From positions 1 to 5,663 of the forward strand of contig JBQTJM010000035.1 in NCBI GenBank assembly GCA_052387115.1: a stretch of 5,663 nucleotides of DNA, in the 5' to 3' direction. The position numbers were made by a program, and so were the translations under genes. Shown here piece after piece: positions 4,734-5,663 of this stretch; within the stretch, counting starts at the first letter, position 1; the number at the start of each line of letters is the position of its first letter. The notes beneath the pieces are model-generated. The model did no database searches. It was not told where the DNA came from and saw only the letters and a program-made list of their open reading frames with translations. Origin of the DNA: JACCXJ01 sp052387115 (GTDB lineage: Bacteria; Pseudomonadota; Gammaproteobacteria; JACCXJ01).

Positions 4734-4758
4734 TGTAGTCTGGGAACCAGCTTACCCA
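4734..4758 (+). repeat. Possible partial REP next to the RAYT start
   Basis: TGTAG-TC-TGGGAA matches the start of the REP at 4661 with two changed bases, and a short TGGG/CCCA stem (4741-4744 with 4755-4758) can form. It ends 7 bases before the RAYT ATG, so it overlaps where a ribosome site would lie and might affect translation. Weak. Confidence 0.3.
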
Positions 4759-4765
4759 TACAACC

Positions 4766-5296
4766 ATGCGTACCTATCAAAGGGCAAGAATGGCCGGCGG
4801 CTGTTATTTTTTCACCGTCAATCTGGCGCTGCGCCGCGATAACCACCTGCTGCTACGGCACATCGCCGACCTGCGCCGAGCGTTCCGCGTGACACGGCGC
4901 GATCACCCTTTCTCGATCGAAGCGATCGTGGTGTTACCCGACCACCTGCATTGCCTGTGGCAGCTACCGCCGGGTGATGATGATTTTCCGACCCGATGGC
5001 GGTTGATCAAGGCCCGATTTTCTCGGTGCGTGGAAAGCGGAGAATCCGTTTCAAGGAGACGCGAGCGCAAAGGGGAACGGGGCCTTTGGCAACGCCGCTA
5101 TTGGGAACACCTGATCCGAGACGACGAGGATCATCGACGCCACATGGATTACATCCATTTCAATCCCGTCAAACACGGTCATGTCCGATCGGTCAACGAC
5201 TGGCCTTACTCGTCTTTTCATCGGTGCGTGATGCAGGGGGTCTACCCTGCCGACTGGGCAGCCCCTAAGGAAGTCACAGAATGTAATTGGGAATGA
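4766..5296 (+). CDS. rayT: REP-associated tyrosine transposase (RAYT, TnpA-REP, Y1 HUH family)
   Basis: A 176-residue protein matching the E. coli-type RAYT along its length. The N-terminal MRTYQRARMAGGCYFFTVNL resembles the family start and supports ATG 4766. LPDHLHCLW (57-65) holds the metal-binding HUH pair H60 and H62. GDDDFPTRWRLIK, GLWQRRYWEHLIRDDEDHRR (106-125) and MDYIHFNPVKHG (127-138) follow. Y129 is the likely catalytic tyrosine by recalled alignment with E. coli Y115. DWPYSSFHR and GVYPADWA close the domain. The enzyme should cut single-stranded REP DNA at hairpins carrying a GTAG guide. RAYTs are usually single-copy, domesticated genes that spread non-autonomous REPs. All key residues are present, so it looks functional. 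No ribosome site is clear. It is bracketed by REPs at 4661 and at 5305-5517. Confidence 0.93.
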   Translation: MRTYQRARMAGGCYFFTVNLALRRDNHLLLRHIADLRRAFRVTRRDHPFSIEAIVVLPDHLHCLWQLPPGDDDFPTRWRLIKARFSRCVESGESVSRRRERKGERGLWQRRYWEHLIRDDEDHRRHMDYIHFNPVKHGHVRSVNDWPYSSFHRCVMQGVYPADWAAPKEVTECNWE

Positions 5297-5304
5297 CGCG
5301 CCTT

Positions 5305-5336
5305 GCTGGGATTCGCTTCGCTCGTCCCAGCCTACG
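5305..5336 (-). repeat. REP sequence (subtype B, minus orientation)
   Basis: On the minus strand: GTAG, then GCTGGGA...TCCCAGC with inner CGAGCGAAGCGAA, which forms its own small GCGAAGC turn. It begins 9 bases after the RAYT stop. The copy at 5411-5442 is identical. Confidence 0.88.
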
Positions 5337-5353
5337 AAAGCGTCGGGTTAAAA

Positions 5354-5390
5354 TGTAGGCTGGGAAGAGGCGCAGCCGAATCCCAGCGAC
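5354..5390 (+). repeat. REP sequence (subtype A, + orientation)
   Basis: It differs at only one base from the 37-base copy at 4661-4697 (CGCAGCC instead of CGCAACC). GTAG is at 5355-5358, with stem GCTGGGA/TCCCAGC. It lies between two minus-oriented subtype B copies, giving the alternating order of a BIME cluster. Confidence 0.9.
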
Positions 5391-5410
5391 ACGGCTTCGG
5401 GCGCGGGGAC

Positions 5411-5442
5411 GCTGGGATTCGCTTCGCTCGTCCCAGCCTACG
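5411..5442 (-). repeat. REP sequence (subtype B, minus orientation)
   Basis: Identical over 32 bases to 5305-5336. Spacers between consecutive REPs here are 17 and 20 bases, typical of bacterial interspersed mosaic elements. Confidence 0.9.
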
Positions 5443-5485
5443 AACTCTGGAAAGAGGCATGGCCGGCTTCGGAACGCCGCAGGTG

Positions 5486-5517
5486 TCCGGGATCCGCGTC
5501 GCTCTTCCCAGCGTGCG
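5486..5517 (-). repeat. Degenerate REP copy (minus orientation)
   Basis: 25 of 32 positions match the subtype B copies. The GTAG flank is changed (GCAC on the minus strand) and the stem has one intact side only in part, so it is probably no longer a RAYT substrate. It lies 19 bases from the hisC stop. Confidence 0.6.
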
Positions 5518-5536
5518 ACAGGACGAACCGAGCGCG

Positions 5537-5663
5537 CTACAGCCGTCGCGCCAGCGCCGCGAGCAGGGCCTGGTTTTCTTCGGCGCTGCCGACCGTGATG
5601 CGGATGCAATCTCCCAGGAGGGGATGGGCGCCGTGCAGGGATTTGACCAGGATGCCCTCCGCT
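5537..5663 (-). CDS. hisC: Histidinol-phosphate aminotransferase, C-terminal end (partial)
   Basis: The minus-strand frame enters from the right edge and ends at TAG 5539-5537. The visible 41 residues run EGILVKSLHGAHPLL, GDCIRITVGSAEEN, then QALLAALARRL. G-I-L-V-K/R followed by L-x-D-x-I/L-R-I-T-V-G and E-E-N is the standard end of HisC and related class I/II aminotransferases. The arginine of RITVG binds the substrate's acidic group. HisC is a pyridoxal-phosphate enzyme that converts imidazole-acetol phosphate to histidinol phosphate in histidine synthesis. A closely related aminotransferase cannot be fully excluded from this short piece. The gene converges on the RAYT/REP cluster, the usual kind of place for REPs. 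Confidence 0.85.
   Translation of the reverse strand, partial: AEGILVKSLHGAHPLLGDCIRITVGSAEENQALLAALARRL

Noticed and set aside
5274..5609. 111-codon minus frame across the REP cluster
   Set aside because: It is translated REP sequence (VAGIRLRLFPAYI and similar strings) and overlaps hisC in another frame. Not a gene.

Overview
This is a high-GC window with bacterial gene layout. An E. coli-type REP-associated transposase, a hisC tail and a CSLREA / choice-of-anchor-Q surface protein suggest a gammaproteobacterium, perhaps Chromatiales-like. That placement is inference from gene content and is weak. The window is accessory DNA between housekeeping genes: toxin-antitoxin-type small genes, one secreted beta-helix protein, and several kinds of small palindromic repeats.

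Layout. 1-52: possible tail of an unknown + gene. 53-316: no supportable gene, one G-quadruplex motif. 317-726: decayed DUF4258-like toxin remnant followed by an intact DUF2283 gene. 796-1101: an inverted pair of two-hairpin palindromic units enclosing a truncated N-terminal fragment of a second kind of REP-associated transposase. 1136-3081 (minus): a signal-bearing parallel beta-helix protein, broken by one frameshift near 1622-1629. 3385-3953 (+): an overlapping DUF433/DUF5615 pair, probably antitoxin plus PIN-like toxin. 3954-4281: non-coding, with a hairpin, a perfect 28-bp palindrome and a worn REP copy. 4282-4650 (+): a short coiled-coil membrane-anchored DUF1640-like protein. 4661-5517: a complete REP/RAYT locus, in which a 176-aa Y1-family transposase is flanked by its REP hairpins in alternating orientation. 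5537-5663 (minus): the C-terminus of hisC, converging on the REP cluster.

The unifying theme is REP/RAYT biology. One system looks intact (4661-5517), with two REP subtypes that follow orientation. A second, unrelated palindrome family carries a decayed RAYT start (796-1101) and has a compensatory base-pair change in its stem. Three further diverged copies of the first REP family are scattered at 3254, 4168 and 5486. RAYTs and REPs are known elements. What is less ordinary here is two systems in 5.7 kb and visible stages of decay. I do not see evidence for a wholly new defence or metabolic system.
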